Below, piece by piece: positions 8,734-17,734 of a stretch of DNA of 64,000 nt. A program made the translations under genes and the position numbers. This DNA is from an uncultured Ruminococcus sp. (GTDB taxonomy: Bacteria > Bacillota > Clostridia > Oscillospirales > Ruminococcaceae). Under the pieces are notes generated by a model, which searched no databases, was not told the DNA's origin, and was given only the letters and a program-made list of their open reading frames with translations. The stretch spans positions 181,646 through 245,645 of the forward strand of contig CAKSMF010000004.1 of NCBI GenBank assembly GCA_934474025.1. Direction: 5' to 3'. The stretch's first letter is position 1. Every line of letters begins with the position of its first letter.

Positions 8734-9579
8734 ATGAACCTGATTGATTGTCATACACATACGCAGTTTTCAATGGATTCTGAAGCAGATATAAATCTGT
8801 GCATTAAAAAAGCAATGGATATCGGATTTTCTGCATATGCCATCACTGACCATTGCGAATGCAGTACATGGTATCCAAAGAATCATTATTCTGATACAAA
8901 AAACTTTGATTATTTCAATTATTCAGAAGATTTCAATAATTCGCTGTCTGCCGTTACTGAACTTAAAGAAAAATATACAAATTTCAATCTAATATGCGGT
9001 GTTGAAATGGGTCAGGCTACACAGGATATTGAAGTAGCTAACAAAATTTTATCTGATGAAAGACTTGATTTCATTATAGGTTCAATGCACCAGATAAGAA
9101 ATGAAAAAGACTTCTACTATATGAATTATGAAAATATGTCAACCGATGAAATATACAATCTTCTTGAAAGATACTTTCTTGAAGTTCATGAATTATGCAA
9201 ACTTGACTGTTTTGACGTTTTAGGACACCTTACATATTGTTTAAGATACATGAAGTGCCGTAACAATATATGTCCAGATATAAGCCGTTTTGATGAAATT
9301 ATAGCCGAAAGTTTCCGCCTGCTCGCCCAGAATGGAAAAGGTATTGAAATAAATACTTCCGGAATAAGACAAGGTTTTGGAAGCTGTTTTCCGTCAATTA
9401 AATATGTTAAGCTTTTCAAGGATATGGGCGGTGAAATCCTTTCAATAGGTTCAGATGCACATTGTCCTGAAGATATAGGAAAAAACATCTCTGATGCGTT
9501 GGAGACCGCTAAGGCGGTGGGGTTCACCCACCTGTGCTATTTTAAAAAACGCAAACCACACTTTATAAATATAGACTGA
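8734..9579 (+). CDS. hisK: PHP-family histidinol-phosphatase
   Basis: This is a metal-dependent PHP phosphoesterase of the HisK type, which removes phosphate from histidinol phosphate in histidine synthesis. The protein is 281 aa. The PHP motifs are present in order: DCHTHTQFSMD at residue 5, TDHCE near 48, the E of GVEMG, GSMHQ, a later HLTY and the final SDAHCPE. It starts an apparent operon with an Lrp regulator and an aminotransferase. No other his genes are in view, so substrate assignment is by family; a different phosphate ester is possible. Confidence 0.85.
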   Translation: MNLIDCHTHTQFSMDSEADINLCIKKAMDIGFSAYAITDHCECSTWYPKNHYSDTKNFDYFNYSEDFNNSLSAVTELKEKYTNFNLICGVEMGQATQDIEVANKILSDERLDFIIGSMHQIRNEKDFYYMNYENMSTDEIYNLLERYFLEVHELCKLDCFDVLGHLTYCLRYMKCRNNICPDISRFDEIIAESFRLLAQNGKGIEINTSGIRQGFGSCFPSIKYVKLFKDMGGEILSIGSDAHCPEDIGKNISDALETAKAVGFTHLCYFKKRKPHFINID

Positions 9580-9593
9580 AAGGAAAAATTATT

Positions 9594-10067
9594 ATGAGCG
9601 ATATTATAAGAATTTTACAGCAGAATGCAAGAATTTCAAATACTCAACTCGGTGAAATTCTCGGCATTACACCGGCTGAAGCTGAAGCTGAAATTAAACG
9701 TCTTGAAAAAGAAGGCATTATCAAAGGTTACAGTGTCATTGTTGATGATGAACTTTATGATAAATCAACAGTTTATGCTACTATCGAACTTAAAGTAACT
9801 CCGCAACGTGACTGCGGTTTTGACGATATAGCTAAAACTATCATGATGTATGACGAAGTTGAAAGCGTAAGTCTCATGTCCGGAGCTTATGACCTTGCTG
9901 TTGAAGTAAAGGGAAATAACCTTAAAGACGTTGCACTTTTCGTTTCTGAACGTCTCTCAACTATTGATGGAGTTCTTTCTACTGCTACACACTTTATTTT
10001 AAAGAAATACAAGGAAAAAGGTATTTTCATTGACCGTGAAGAAACTGACGAAAGGGGACTCTGTTAA
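9594..10067 (+). CDS. Lrp/AsnC-family transcription regulator
   Basis: This 157-aa protein has an N-terminal winged helix-turn-helix (ILQQNARISNTQLGEILGIT, then EAEIKRLEKEGIIKGYSV) and a C-terminal RAM effector domain of alternating strands. Such proteins sense amino acids and usually control nearby amino acid genes. The start follows AAAGGAAAAA. It overlaps nothing but ends two bases before the GTG of the aminotransferase, so the two are translationally linked and it probably controls that gene. Confidence 0.9.
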   Translation: MSDIIRILQQNARISNTQLGEILGITPAEAEAEIKRLEKEGIIKGYSVIVDDELYDKSTVYATIELKVTPQRDCGFDDIAKTIMMYDEVESVSLMSGAYDLAVEVKGNNLKDVALFVSERLSTIDGVLSTATHFILKKYKEKGIFIDREETDERGLC

Positions 10068-10069
10068 CA

Positions 10070-11257
10070 GTGATAGATTATGATAAAGTCCTTTCGGATA
10101 AAATAAAAAAAATGAAACCCTCCGGAATACGTAAATTTTTCGATATTGCCGGCACTATGGAGGGTGTTATAAGTCTCGGAGTAGGTGAACCGGATTTTTC
10201 AACTCCATGGGTAATAAGAAAATCTGCTATACAGGTTCTTGAACGTAAACAGATTATTTATGGTGCTAACAAAGGTATTGAACCACTCCGTCAGGCTATA
10301 TGCAACAAGATAAAACAAAGATACAATGTTGAATACAATTCTGAAAACGAAATAATCGTTACAGTAGGCGGTTCAGAAGCTATTGACCTTGCATTGCGTG
10401 GTATTCTTGATGTTGGTGATGAAGTACTTGTCGTTGAACCTTGCTTTGTATGTTACGCTCCCCTTGTCGAACTCATTGGCGGTGTAGCAGTTCCAGTTCC
10501 CACAAGAATTGAAAATAACTTCAAACTTACTCTTGACGATTTTAAGGACAAAATAACAGACCGTACCAAAATGATTATTATGCCGTTCCCGAATAATCCT
10601 ACCGGTGCTATCATGACACGTGAAGATTTAGAACCTATTGCTGAATTTTTGCGTGATACAAATATAATGGTTCTTTCAGATGAAATTTACTCTGAACTTA
10701 CTTACGGCAGAAAACATACTTCAATAATAGAACTCGACGGAATGAAAGAACGTACCATTTACGTAAACGGTTTTTCAAAGGCTTACGCAATGACGGGTTG
10801 GCGACTTGGTTATGTAACTGCTCCTGAACCGATTATATCACAGATTGCAAAAATTCATCAGTATGGAATAATGTGCAGTCCTTATATAAGCCAGAATGCT
10901 GCTATTGAAGCTCTTAATTCCTGTGATTCGGAAATAGAACGAATGAAAAATGAATATAATACACGTCGCCGTTATCTTGTCGGAGAACTTAACAGAATGG
11001 GTCTTACCTGTTTCAATCCGGAGGGAGCATTTTATGTATTTCCATGTATAAAAAGTACTGGTCTTACAAGCGAGGAATTTTGCGAAAGACTCCTTTATGA
11101 AGAAAAGGTAGCTGTTGTCCCAGGAAGTGCTTTCGGTGACAGTGGCGAGGGTTATATACGTATTTCTTATGCATATTCCCTCAAGCATCTCATGGAAGCT
11201 ATGAGAAGAATAGAAAAATTTCTTGAAAAACTCAAAGGTGAACACCATGAGAGTTAA
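10070..11257 (+). CDS. Class I/II pyridoxal-phosphate aminotransferase
   Basis: This fold-type I aminotransferase moves an amino group between an amino acid and a keto acid. The protein is 395 aa and starts with GTG two bases after lrp, with AAAGGGGA inside lrp as the ribosome binding site. Seen features are GVGEPDFSTP at the N-terminus, PNNPTGAIM near residue 170, SDEIYSELTY, and the PLP lysine in NGFSKAYAMTGWRLGY. The C-terminus holds the substrate-carboxylate arginine in EGYIRISYA. The closest relatives are aspartate- or aromatic-type enzymes, but the exact substrate cannot be read. Confidence 0.9.
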   Translation: MIDYDKVLSDKIKKMKPSGIRKFFDIAGTMEGVISLGVGEPDFSTPWVIRKSAIQVLERKQIIYGANKGIEPLRQAICNKIKQRYNVEYNSENEIIVTVGGSEAIDLALRGILDVGDEVLVVEPCFVCYAPLVELIGGVAVPVPTRIENNFKLTLDDFKDKITDRTKMIIMPFPNNPTGAIMTREDLEPIAEFLRDTNIMVLSDEIYSELTYGRKHTSIIELDGMKERTIYVNGFSKAYAMTGWRLGYVTAPEPIISQIAKIHQYGIMCSPYISQNAAIEALNSCDSEIERMKNEYNTRRRYLVGELNRMGLTCFNPEGAFYVFPCIKSTGLTSEEFCERLLYEEKVAVVPGSAFGDSGEGYIRISYAYSLKHLMEAMRRIEKFLEKLKGEHHES

Positions 11258-12119
11258 ATCTTCAGCAAAAATAAATCTTGCTCTTGATGTTACCGGAAAA
11301 CTCGATAATGGTTATCATTCTATTGAAAGCGTTTTTCAGACTGTCGGAATTTATGACGAAGTAACCGTTGAACTTACAGATTCAGGGATATCCATTACTT
11401 GTGAAATCCCTGAATGTTTTTCCAAATCTGAGCCTATACCCTGTGATGAAAGAAATATAGCTTATAAATCCGCTGAATACTTTTTTGAACAGAATAATTT
11501 AAGTAACGGTTGCAGAATACACATAAAAAAAGGTATTCCCTCACAGGCAGGAATGGGCGGTGGAAGTTCTGATGCCGGAGCTGTTTTATATTGCCTTTCC
11601 AGACTGACAGGAAAAAGTATTCAAAATTCTGAAGAATTAGGTGCTGATGTTCCGTTTTTCCTTACCGGAGGAACTGCTTATGTTTCGGGAATAGGTGAAA
11701 AAATAGTTTCCATTGCCGACTATTCAGAAAAAGTTTTTGTTATTGCAAAAGGTGAAAAAGGAGTTTCAACAGCCGAAGCTTACAGAAAAATTGACTCTCT
11801 TATAAATCCGGTTCACCCACAGACAAGCAAACTTGTTGACGCAATTCAAAACAACTCACAAAATGCATATAAATATTTCGGAAATCTCTTTGAAGATGCC
11901 ATTCAACTTGATGAAGTATCAGATATAAAATCCATAATGCTTGAAAATAATGCCCTTTCTGCTGTTATGACGGGAAGCGGTTCTGCGGTATTCGGATTTT
12001 TTGGAGATAGTTGCAAAGATTCTCTGAATTCCGCCCGACAATGTGCTGATAAGCTTTCAAGTATGGGATATTATGCAGAAGTATGCACTTCTGTAAACAA
12101 AAGTTTTATTGAACTTTAA
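11247..12119 (+). CDS. ispE: 4-diphosphocytidyl-2-C-methyl-D-erythritol kinase
   Basis: IspE phosphorylates CDP-methylerythritol in the non-mevalonate isoprenoid pathway. I chose the ATG at 11247, giving MRVKSSAKINLALDVTG, the classic N-terminus. It overlaps the end of the aminotransferase gene by 11 bp and has AAAGGTGA before it, so the protein has 290 aa. The GHMP kinase ATP loop is PSQAGMGGGSSDAGAVL, followed by LGADVPFFLTGG and the late SAVMTGSGSAVFG. The gene ends at a strong terminator and closes the hisK operon. Confidence 0.95.
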   Translation: MRVKSSAKINLALDVTGKLDNGYHSIESVFQTVGIYDEVTVELTDSGISITCEIPECFSKSEPIPCDERNIAYKSAEYFFEQNNLSNGCRIHIKKGIPSQAGMGGGSSDAGAVLYCLSRLTGKSIQNSEELGADVPFFLTGGTAYVSGIGEKIVSIADYSEKVFVIAKGEKGVSTAEAYRKIDSLINPVHPQTSKLVDAIQNNSQNAYKYFGNLFEDAIQLDEVSDIKSIMLENNALSAVMTGSGSAVFGFFGDSCKDSLNSARQCADKLSSMGYYAEVCTSVNKSFIEL

Positions 12120-12127
12120 AAAATAAA

Positions 12128-12174
12128 AATATGTGTAGTATGGATTGATTTCATTAACTACACATATTTTTTAT
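12128..12174 (+). terminator. Terminator after ispE
   Basis: AATATGTGTAGT pairs perfectly with ACTACACATATT (12 bp), followed by a T-run. Confidence 0.88.
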
Positions 12175-12182
12175 GATAAAAT

Positions 12183-12212
12183 AAAAAAAGTCCAAATTAC
12201 TTGGACTTTTTT
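12183..12212. terminator. Terminator of tRNA-Gln (symmetric)
   Basis: AAAAAAGTCCAA and TTGGACTTTTTT form a perfect 12-bp stem with a five-base loop. It can act both ways but sits just after the 3' end of the minus-strand tRNA gene. Confidence 0.85.
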
Positions 12213-12218
12213 AAAATA

Positions 12219-12294
12219 TGGTTGGGGTGGAAGGATTTGAACCCTCGAAATGACGGAGTCAGAGTCCGTTGCCTTACCGCTTGGCGACACCCCA
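12219..12294 (-). tRNA. tRNA-Gln (anticodon CTG)
   Basis: The 76-base minus-strand gene folds as a cloverleaf. The acceptor arms TGGGGTG and CACCCCA pair fully, the D arm is GCC..GGC, the anticodon arm ACGGA-CTCTGAC-TCCGT gives anticodon CTG, and the T arm holds TTCGAAT. The 3' CCA is encoded. It reads CAG codons. It has its own promoter and terminator. Confidence 0.96.
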
Positions 12295-12324
12295 GTATTT
12301 TATTTTGTCTCACTCGACTTTTAT

Positions 12325-12353
12325 ATTATATCACGAACATTCACAAATGTCAA
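12325..12353 (-). promoter_or_regulatory. Promoter of tRNA-Gln
   Basis: TTGACA and TATAAT stand 17 bp apart on the minus strand, about 30 bp before the tRNA 5' end. Confidence 0.88.
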
Positions 12354-12396
12354 TAGGTTTGCAATTATTTTTTTATTTTAATTATATCCCCTGCTA

Positions 12397-12425
12397 TTGA
12401 AAAAATAATAAAATCATTATATAAT
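12397..12425 (+). promoter_or_regulatory. Promoter of the diacylglycerol kinase-like gene
   Basis: TTGAAA and TATAAT are separated by 17 bp, 23 bp before the start codon, and AGGAGG follows. Confidence 0.75.
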
Positions 12426-12448
12426 AAGTATCAGGAGGATTTTTTAAC

Positions 12449-13405
12449 ATGATAAAAATATATCTTATTGTAAATCTTATTGCCGGAAAAGCCCTGATAA
12501 GCGAAAATCTTGGCAACATTATAAATGAGTTCACAAAAATAGGAGGAGAAGTAACAGTTCACCCGACACAAAGCAGTCAGGACGTTGCTGATTCTGCTTA
12601 CTACGCCTGTGAGAATAATTTCGATATAATCGTATGCGGTGGCGGTGACGGAACTTTAAGTCAATGCATACAGGGAGTAATGAAAAGTCAGAATCGTCTT
12701 GCAATCGGATATCTACCGGCAGGTTCTACAAATGATTTCGCACAAAGTCTCGATATTCCAAAAAATATTATGGACGCTGTTCAATGGGTCATTAACGGCA
12801 AACCCACTAACTGCGATATCGGACGTTTTAACAATGACTATTTCACATACATTGCAGCATTCGGAGCATTTACCAATATAACATATGAAACTTCTCAGAA
12901 AGTAAAAAATACTCTTGGTCATGCAGCATATATTCTGAATGGTCTTATGCAACTTACAAGTATACGTTCAAAGCGTATGCGTATTGAATATGACGGAAAC
13001 ACAATTGAAGATGATTTCCTTTTTGGCATGGTTACAAACTCTTCATCTGTCGCAGGACTTCTTTCAATAAATGACTTCATGCTTGATGACGGAGTTTTTG
13101 AAGTTGTTCTGATTAAAAAGCCTACAAATATTGTACAATTAAGACAAATTGTACACTCTTTGCTTAACATATCAGAAGAAATTGACAAGGATTATATTAA
13201 ATTTTTCCGAACTGCCAAAATAACATTTACCTGTCTTGACAAAGAACCGGCAACTTGGACAAGAGACGGCGAATACGGCGGTGATTCCATGAAATGCGTT
13301 ATTTCAAACTGTCAGAAAGCTTTGTCTTTCATGATTTGTGACTGCGACGAAACAAAATTCATGCATGAAGAAATCGTTATACCTGAGACAAGTTCTGAAA
13401 AATAA
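12449..13405 (+). CDS. Diacylglycerol kinase/lipid kinase family protein (DgkB/YegS type)
   Basis: Members of this family phosphorylate diacylglycerol or related lipids, recycling them into phospholipid synthesis at the inner face of the membrane. The protein is 318 aa with the catalytic domain first: the IVNLIAGKA loop, then IIVCGGGDGTLSQ near residue 70 and LPAGSTNDFA near 92. The C-terminal beta-rich half holds the usual DDGVFEV segment and TRDGE. Start and ribosome binding site AGGAGG are clear. The last 252 bp are copied in tandem just downstream. Confidence 0.92.
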   Translation: MIKIYLIVNLIAGKALISENLGNIINEFTKIGGEVTVHPTQSSQDVADSAYYACENNFDIIVCGGGDGTLSQCIQGVMKSQNRLAIGYLPAGSTNDFAQSLDIPKNIMDAVQWVINGKPTNCDIGRFNNDYFTYIAAFGAFTNITYETSQKVKNTLGHAAYILNGLMQLTSIRSKRMRIEYDGNTIEDDFLFGMVTNSSSVAGLLSINDFMLDDGVFEVVLIKKPTNIVQLRQIVHSLLNISEEIDKDYIKFFRTAKITFTCLDKEPATWTRDGEYGGDSMKCVISNCQKALSFMICDCDETKFMHEEIVIPETSSEK

Positions 13406-13434
13406 TTTTTTAGTAAATTAAAACTGAAATTTCA

Positions 13435-13680
13435 TTGCTTAACATATCAGAAGAAATTGACAGGGATTATATTAAATTTTTCCAAACTGCCAAAATAACA
13501 TTTACCTGTCTTGACAAAGAACCGGCAACTTGGACAAGATACGGCGAATACGGCGGTGATTCCATGAAATGCGTTATTTCAAACTGTCAGAAAGCTTTGT
13601 CTTTCATGATTTGTGACTGCGACGAAACAAAATTCATGCATGAAGAAGTCGTTATACCTGAAATAAGTTCTGAAAAATAA
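13435..13680 (+). pseudogene. Duplicated 3' fragment of the diacylglycerol kinase gene
   Basis: Positions 13435-13686 repeat 13160-13411 with six substitutions in 252 bp and no gaps, after a 23-bp spacer. The frame stays open to the copied stop and would encode the last 81 residues, but there is no ribosome binding site and the first codon would be TTG. Five of the six changes alter the amino acid (for example Asp to Tyr in TRDGE), which suggests loss of constraint. It is probably untranslated. Confidence 0.85.
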
Positions 13681-13808
13681 TTTTTTCAACTACAAGAAAT
13701 TATACTCCATAAAATTCACCGACAATAAATTGAAACAAAAAATGTCCCTTTATTATATAACGAAACGAATGTATTTAGTGAAATTAAAATAATGAAAGGA
13801 GAATCCAC

Positions 13809-15458
13809 ATGAACAGAAAATTTATGGTAAGTACTTTAACAGCATTAATAAGTACAGCATTTATAATACCGTCCGCTGTATACGCTGATTGGTCAACCGA
13901 TGAAAAAGGTCGCATATTCTATTATACAGAAGACGGAAACTATCTTACTGGCGAACAGGATATTGACGGTGAAAAATATCTTTTTTCTGCTAATGGCGTT
14001 CTTAAAACAGGCTGGCGTACTGTCGGAGGACAGCGTAAATATTACGACCCAGAAACAGGCAAATCCATAACCGGCTGGTTTGAATACTGCGGAAAGAATT
14101 ATTATATTGATTCTGAAAGCGGTAAAGCTACCGGATATTTTAAGGATTCTGACGGCTTACCTCATATCATGTCCGAAAAAGGAGATACCATTACTGAAAC
14201 AGGATTCAAAGAAATTGACAACAACAGTTATTATATACTGTCTGACGGTACTCTTGCAACCGGAAAAACAGTTATTCAAGATGATACTTATTTCTTTGAT
14301 GATGACGGTAAAATGTCTACTGGTGTTGTTATTGCCGGTTCAGGTGAAGGATACTTATTCGGTAATGACGGTAAAATGCTTACCGGCTGGCAGGATTACA
14401 ACGACAAAAAATATTATCTTGCTGATGATGGTGCTATGTATTTCAATTGGCAGACCATTGACGGCAACAAATATTACTTTTCTAATGACGGTGCTATGGT
14501 TTCCGGATTGGCTGACATTGACGAAAAAAAATACTATTTTGACAATGACGGTAAAATGTTAACAGGTTTACAGGACTGCGACGGAAAAAAATATTACTTT
14601 GATGAAAATGGTGCTATGTGTTTCAGCAGTTGGCAAACCATTGATGACAGTAAGTATTATTTTTCTGCTGATGGTGCTATGGTTTCCGGAATAAACGAAA
14701 TTGACGGAAAAAAATATTATTTTGCCGATGATGGTAAAATGCTTACCGGTTGGCAGACTATCGGGGAAAATGAATGCTATTTTACAGAAGACGGTTCACT
14801 TGCAAATGGTCTTCTTACACTTGAAGACGGAACTTATTATTTCAGTGAAAACGGCACTAAACAATCCGGCTGGATAGTTGTAAATTCTCACCAATGTTAT
14901 TTTGGTGCTGACGGTAAAATGGTATTCGGTTGGCAGACTATTGACGGCGATGAGTATTTCTTCAATAATTACGGCATAATGGAAACTAATACCACGATTG
15001 ATGGTAAAGTTTTAGGTGCTGACGGTAAAGTTCAACCTATTTCCGCAGTACAGCAAAAAGCAAATTCCATAATTGCACAAATCGGAACAAGCACAGAAGC
15101 TATCTATAATTTTGTAAGAAACAACAACAGATATCAATATATGGAAGCTACTCGTTCACAAGCCCAGATTGAAGCTGTTGGCTGGTCATATTTTGCAAAC
15201 TATGCTTTTAATAACCGTTTTGTAGTATGTTATTATTTTGCTGCAATTACTGATGTTCTTTATAAGCAGGCAGGCTATGAATCAAGAATAGTTCATGGTA
15301 CTGGTCACGGTACTGGTGAACATTACTGGAATGAAATAAAAATCAATGGCAACTGGACTTGTATTGATACCTGCAACGGATATTTTCAAGTAAGTTTCAG
15401 TTATCTGCAATCAAGAAATTATACATTTTATAATTATGTATATCCAACATATAACTAA
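13809..15458 (+). CDS. Secreted cell-wall-repeat protein with C-terminal transglutaminase-like domain
   Basis: This 549-aa protein has a signal peptide (residues 1-26, ending VYADW). About fifteen aromatic 20-residue repeats follow, of the choline/glucan-binding type (for example GWQTIDGNKYYFSNDGAMVSG), and should bind wall polymer. Residues 410-549 form a transglutaminase-like domain with a candidate triad Cys474 (VVCYYFAAI), His505 (GEHYWNEI) and Asp520 (CIDTCNGY), all in the canonical order. In this family such domains are proteases or amide-bond enzymes; which applies here is unknown. It heads the surface cluster that continues to 21694, 24 bp before the next gene. Confidence 0.88.
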   Translation: MNRKFMVSTLTALISTAFIIPSAVYADWSTDEKGRIFYYTEDGNYLTGEQDIDGEKYLFSANGVLKTGWRTVGGQRKYYDPETGKSITGWFEYCGKNYYIDSESGKATGYFKDSDGLPHIMSEKGDTITETGFKEIDNNSYYILSDGTLATGKTVIQDDTYFFDDDGKMSTGVVIAGSGEGYLFGNDGKMLTGWQDYNDKKYYLADDGAMYFNWQTIDGNKYYFSNDGAMVSGLADIDEKKYYFDNDGKMLTGLQDCDGKKYYFDENGAMCFSSWQTIDDSKYYFSADGAMVSGINEIDGKKYYFADDGKMLTGWQTIGENECYFTEDGSLANGLLTLEDGTYYFSENGTKQSGWIVVNSHQCYFGADGKMVFGWQTIDGDEYFFNNYGIMETNTTIDGKVLGADGKVQPISAVQQKANSIIAQIGTSTEAIYNFVRNNNRYQYMEATRSQAQIEAVGWSYFANYAFNNRFVVCYYFAAITDVLYKQAGYESRIVHGTGHGTGEHYWNEIKINGNWTCIDTCNGYFQVSFSYLQSRNYTFYNYVYPTYN

Positions 15459-15482
15459 TATATCATCTGGAGGAAAATTATC

Positions 15483-16301
15483 ATGAGTTCAAAAGCTTTA
15501 TTAATAGCAACTGCAACACTTCTTGCACTTTCTGCTGTTTCATGCGGTAAAGATGATACAGAAAGCTCTGTAAGCATTTCGCTTAGTGACCAAGTAACAT
15601 CTACAAAAGAAGCTTCCACTGAAACAGAAACCGTTACTGAATCTGCAACTGTTACAACTACTGAAACCACAACGAATACAACAAGCGGTACTGCTACAAC
15701 TGCTGTTACTTCCACATCTGACGTTGCTGAAAGTACAGAAGTTACCACTACAGCAATTGTTCCTGCTGAAAGTTCTCAGGCAGAAGAAACTACACAACCG
15801 GAACAATCCGAACAGCCGGAAAATAATGAAACTTCACCTGAAACACCTTCCCCTGAAAATCCGTCACCAGAAGTTACAGAACCTGCTACAGAAGCTCCGA
15901 CAGAAGCACCACAGGTTGAACAGGTTAAGTTTAAAATGGAAGACCTTCTCAGCAATGCTTCTGGAATAATTCCTAAACTTGGTACTCCTGACTATGTAGG
16001 TCAAAGTCCGTCATGCCTTTCAAACGGTCTCGATGACAAAACTTATCAATATAGCGGTCTTGAAATTCACTGTTATGTAGACGGTAGCACAGAATATATA
16101 TACATGATTACAATAAACGGCGGTGATTATGAAACCGACAAGGGCATAAAAATAGGCAGTAGCCGTGCAGATGTTGAAAGTGCTTATGGTACTGGTTCTG
16201 ACAGCGGTAACATGACTATTTATACTTCCGGAAACAATGAAATGGATATACAATACAGCAACGATTCTGTAACATCAATATTCTTCTACACTCCCGTATA
16301 A
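15483..16301 (+). CDS. Lipoprotein with Ser/Thr/Pro-rich linker, unknown function
   Basis: I do not recognise the folded domain. The 272-aa protein has a lipoprotein signal with the lipobox Cys at residue 21 (SAVSCGKD). A long linker rich in Thr, Ser, Glu and Pro follows (about residues 25-145), then a roughly 120-residue C-terminal domain starting VKFKMEDLLSNASGI with strands and Gly turns (LGTPDYVGQ, GIKIGSSRADVESAYG). It is predicted to be membrane-anchored and to hold its domain out through the wall. It lies 15 bp before the O-acyltransferase gene, so an accessory role in that system is possible. Confidence 0.75.
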   Translation: MSSKALLIATATLLALSAVSCGKDDTESSVSISLSDQVTSTKEASTETETVTESATVTTTETTTNTTSGTATTAVTSTSDVAESTEVTTTAIVPAESSQAEETTQPEQSEQPENNETSPETPSPENPSPEVTEPATEAPTEAPQVEQVKFKMEDLLSNASGIIPKLGTPDYVGQSPSCLSNGLDDKTYQYSGLEIHCYVDGSTEYIYMITINGGDYETDKGIKIGSSRADVESAYGTGSDSGNMTIYTSGNNEMDIQYSNDSVTSIFFYTPV

Positions 16302-16316
16302 AAAGGAGGAACTTTT

Positions 16317-17723
16317 TTGGTATTCAGCAGTCCAGTATTCCTGTTTTTATTTATGACGTCGGTATATGTACTTTATCGCATAATACCGACAATCACCGCA
16401 AAAAATATTCTTTTGTTGGTATTCAGTCTTGCTTTTTACACATATGGAGAACCAAAAGCTATAATTTTAATGATTATTTCAATAATCATGAACTATATTT
16501 TTGGTGTTTTCATGAAAAAAGAAAACAAATTCAGAAAAACAGTTCTGACAGTAAGCATAATTGCTAACCTGCTTATGCTCGGAATTTTCAAGTATGCCGG
16601 ATTCGGTGCTGAAATGCTTGACCGCCTGCCGTTTATTAGTATGAGTATTCCTAATATAGCCTTGCCTATCGGAATATCATTCTATACATTTCAGGCAATG
16701 TCATATGTAATAGATGCTTACAAAGAACCTAAATACATTCAGAAAAATTTATATAAACTTGCTTTGTATATAACGTTTTTCCCGCAACTTGTTGCTGGTC
16801 CTATTGTAAAATACTATGATTTTGCAGACCAGATTGACAAACGTTCAGTAACTCCCGAAAAAACAGCTCAGGGAATCAAACGTTTTATAACAGGTCTTTC
16901 AAAGAAACTGCTTATCGCAAATACTATGGCTTTTACTGCTGACTATGTTTATGGACTTGATGTGGATAATATTTCACTTACGCTTGCATGGCTGGGAGCG
17001 GTTTCATATATGATGCAGATTTTCTTTGATTTCAGCGGTTACAGCGATATGGCAATAGGACTCGGAAAAATGTTCGGATTTGATTTTCTTGAAAATTTCA
17101 ATTATCCCTACATATCCGGAAGTATGCAGGAATTCTGGCGTAGATGGCATATTTCCGTTTCTACATGGTTCAAAGAGTATTTATATATACCACTTGGCGG
17201 AAACAGAAAAGGAAAAGTCCGCACTGCACTTAATAAACTGTTTGTTTTCTTCTGTACTGGACTTTGGCATGGTGCAAGTCTTAACTTCATAGTATGGGGA
17301 CTTATAAACGGTTTGTTCATGATGCTTGAGTCATATAAAATTCTTAATACTGAAAAATGGTTCAGACCATTGAGGCATATATATACACTTTTTGTAACAC
17401 TGCTGGCATTTGTATTTTTCAGGGCTGATAACCTTACAATAGCCTGCAAATATATAGGAAAAATGTTTAGTATTTCCAGTAATTCTCCTGAAAATACATC
17501 AAAATTCCTTATGCAGTTAACTCCTATGTATATTATAATGTTTGTTCTTGCGTGTATATTTTCAATACCTGTATGGCAGATTGCACGCAAAAAAATCACT
17601 TCCAAGAAAGTTATTTCCATAGGCGAAATGTGTTCTTATGGAATATCAATTATATTGTTGTTTGTCTGTATAATGACGCTTTCTTCCACATCATATAACC
17701 CGTTTATTTACTTCAGATTCTGA
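16317..17723 (+). CDS. MBOAT-family O-acyltransferase (AlgI/DltB/PatA type)
   Basis: This polytopic membrane enzyme carries acetyl or other acyl groups across the membrane onto a polysaccharide or wall polymer. The start is TTG, seven bases after AAAGGAGG, and gives MVFSSPVFLFLF, the typical AlgI N-terminus; the protein has 468 aa. Family blocks are FFPQLVAGPI at 155, FDFSGYSDMAIGLG at 237, EFWRRWHISVSTWFKEYLYIPLGG at 272, and the catalytic His318 in GLWHGAS. The next gene encodes its usual DHHW partner, 11 bp downstream. The acceptor polymer is not known. Confidence 0.94.
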   Translation: MVFSSPVFLFLFMTSVYVLYRIIPTITAKNILLLVFSLAFYTYGEPKAIILMIISIIMNYIFGVFMKKENKFRKTVLTVSIIANLLMLGIFKYAGFGAEMLDRLPFISMSIPNIALPIGISFYTFQAMSYVIDAYKEPKYIQKNLYKLALYITFFPQLVAGPIVKYYDFADQIDKRSVTPEKTAQGIKRFITGLSKKLLIANTMAFTADYVYGLDVDNISLTLAWLGAVSYMMQIFFDFSGYSDMAIGLGKMFGFDFLENFNYPYISGSMQEFWRRWHISVSTWFKEYLYIPLGGNRKGKVRTALNKLFVFFCTGLWHGASLNFIVWGLINGLFMMLESYKILNTEKWFRPLRHIYTLFVTLLAFVFFRADNLTIACKYIGKMFSISSNSPENTSKFLMQLTPMYIIMFVLACIFSIPVWQIARKKITSKKVISIGEMCSYGISIILLFVCIMTLSSTSYNPFIYFRF

Positions 17724-17734
17724 CGGAGGTTTTT

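Noticed and set aside
13435..13680. A second functional diacylglycerol kinase gene
   Set aside because: Only the last 81 codons are present, with no start signals and no catalytic GGGDGT domain.
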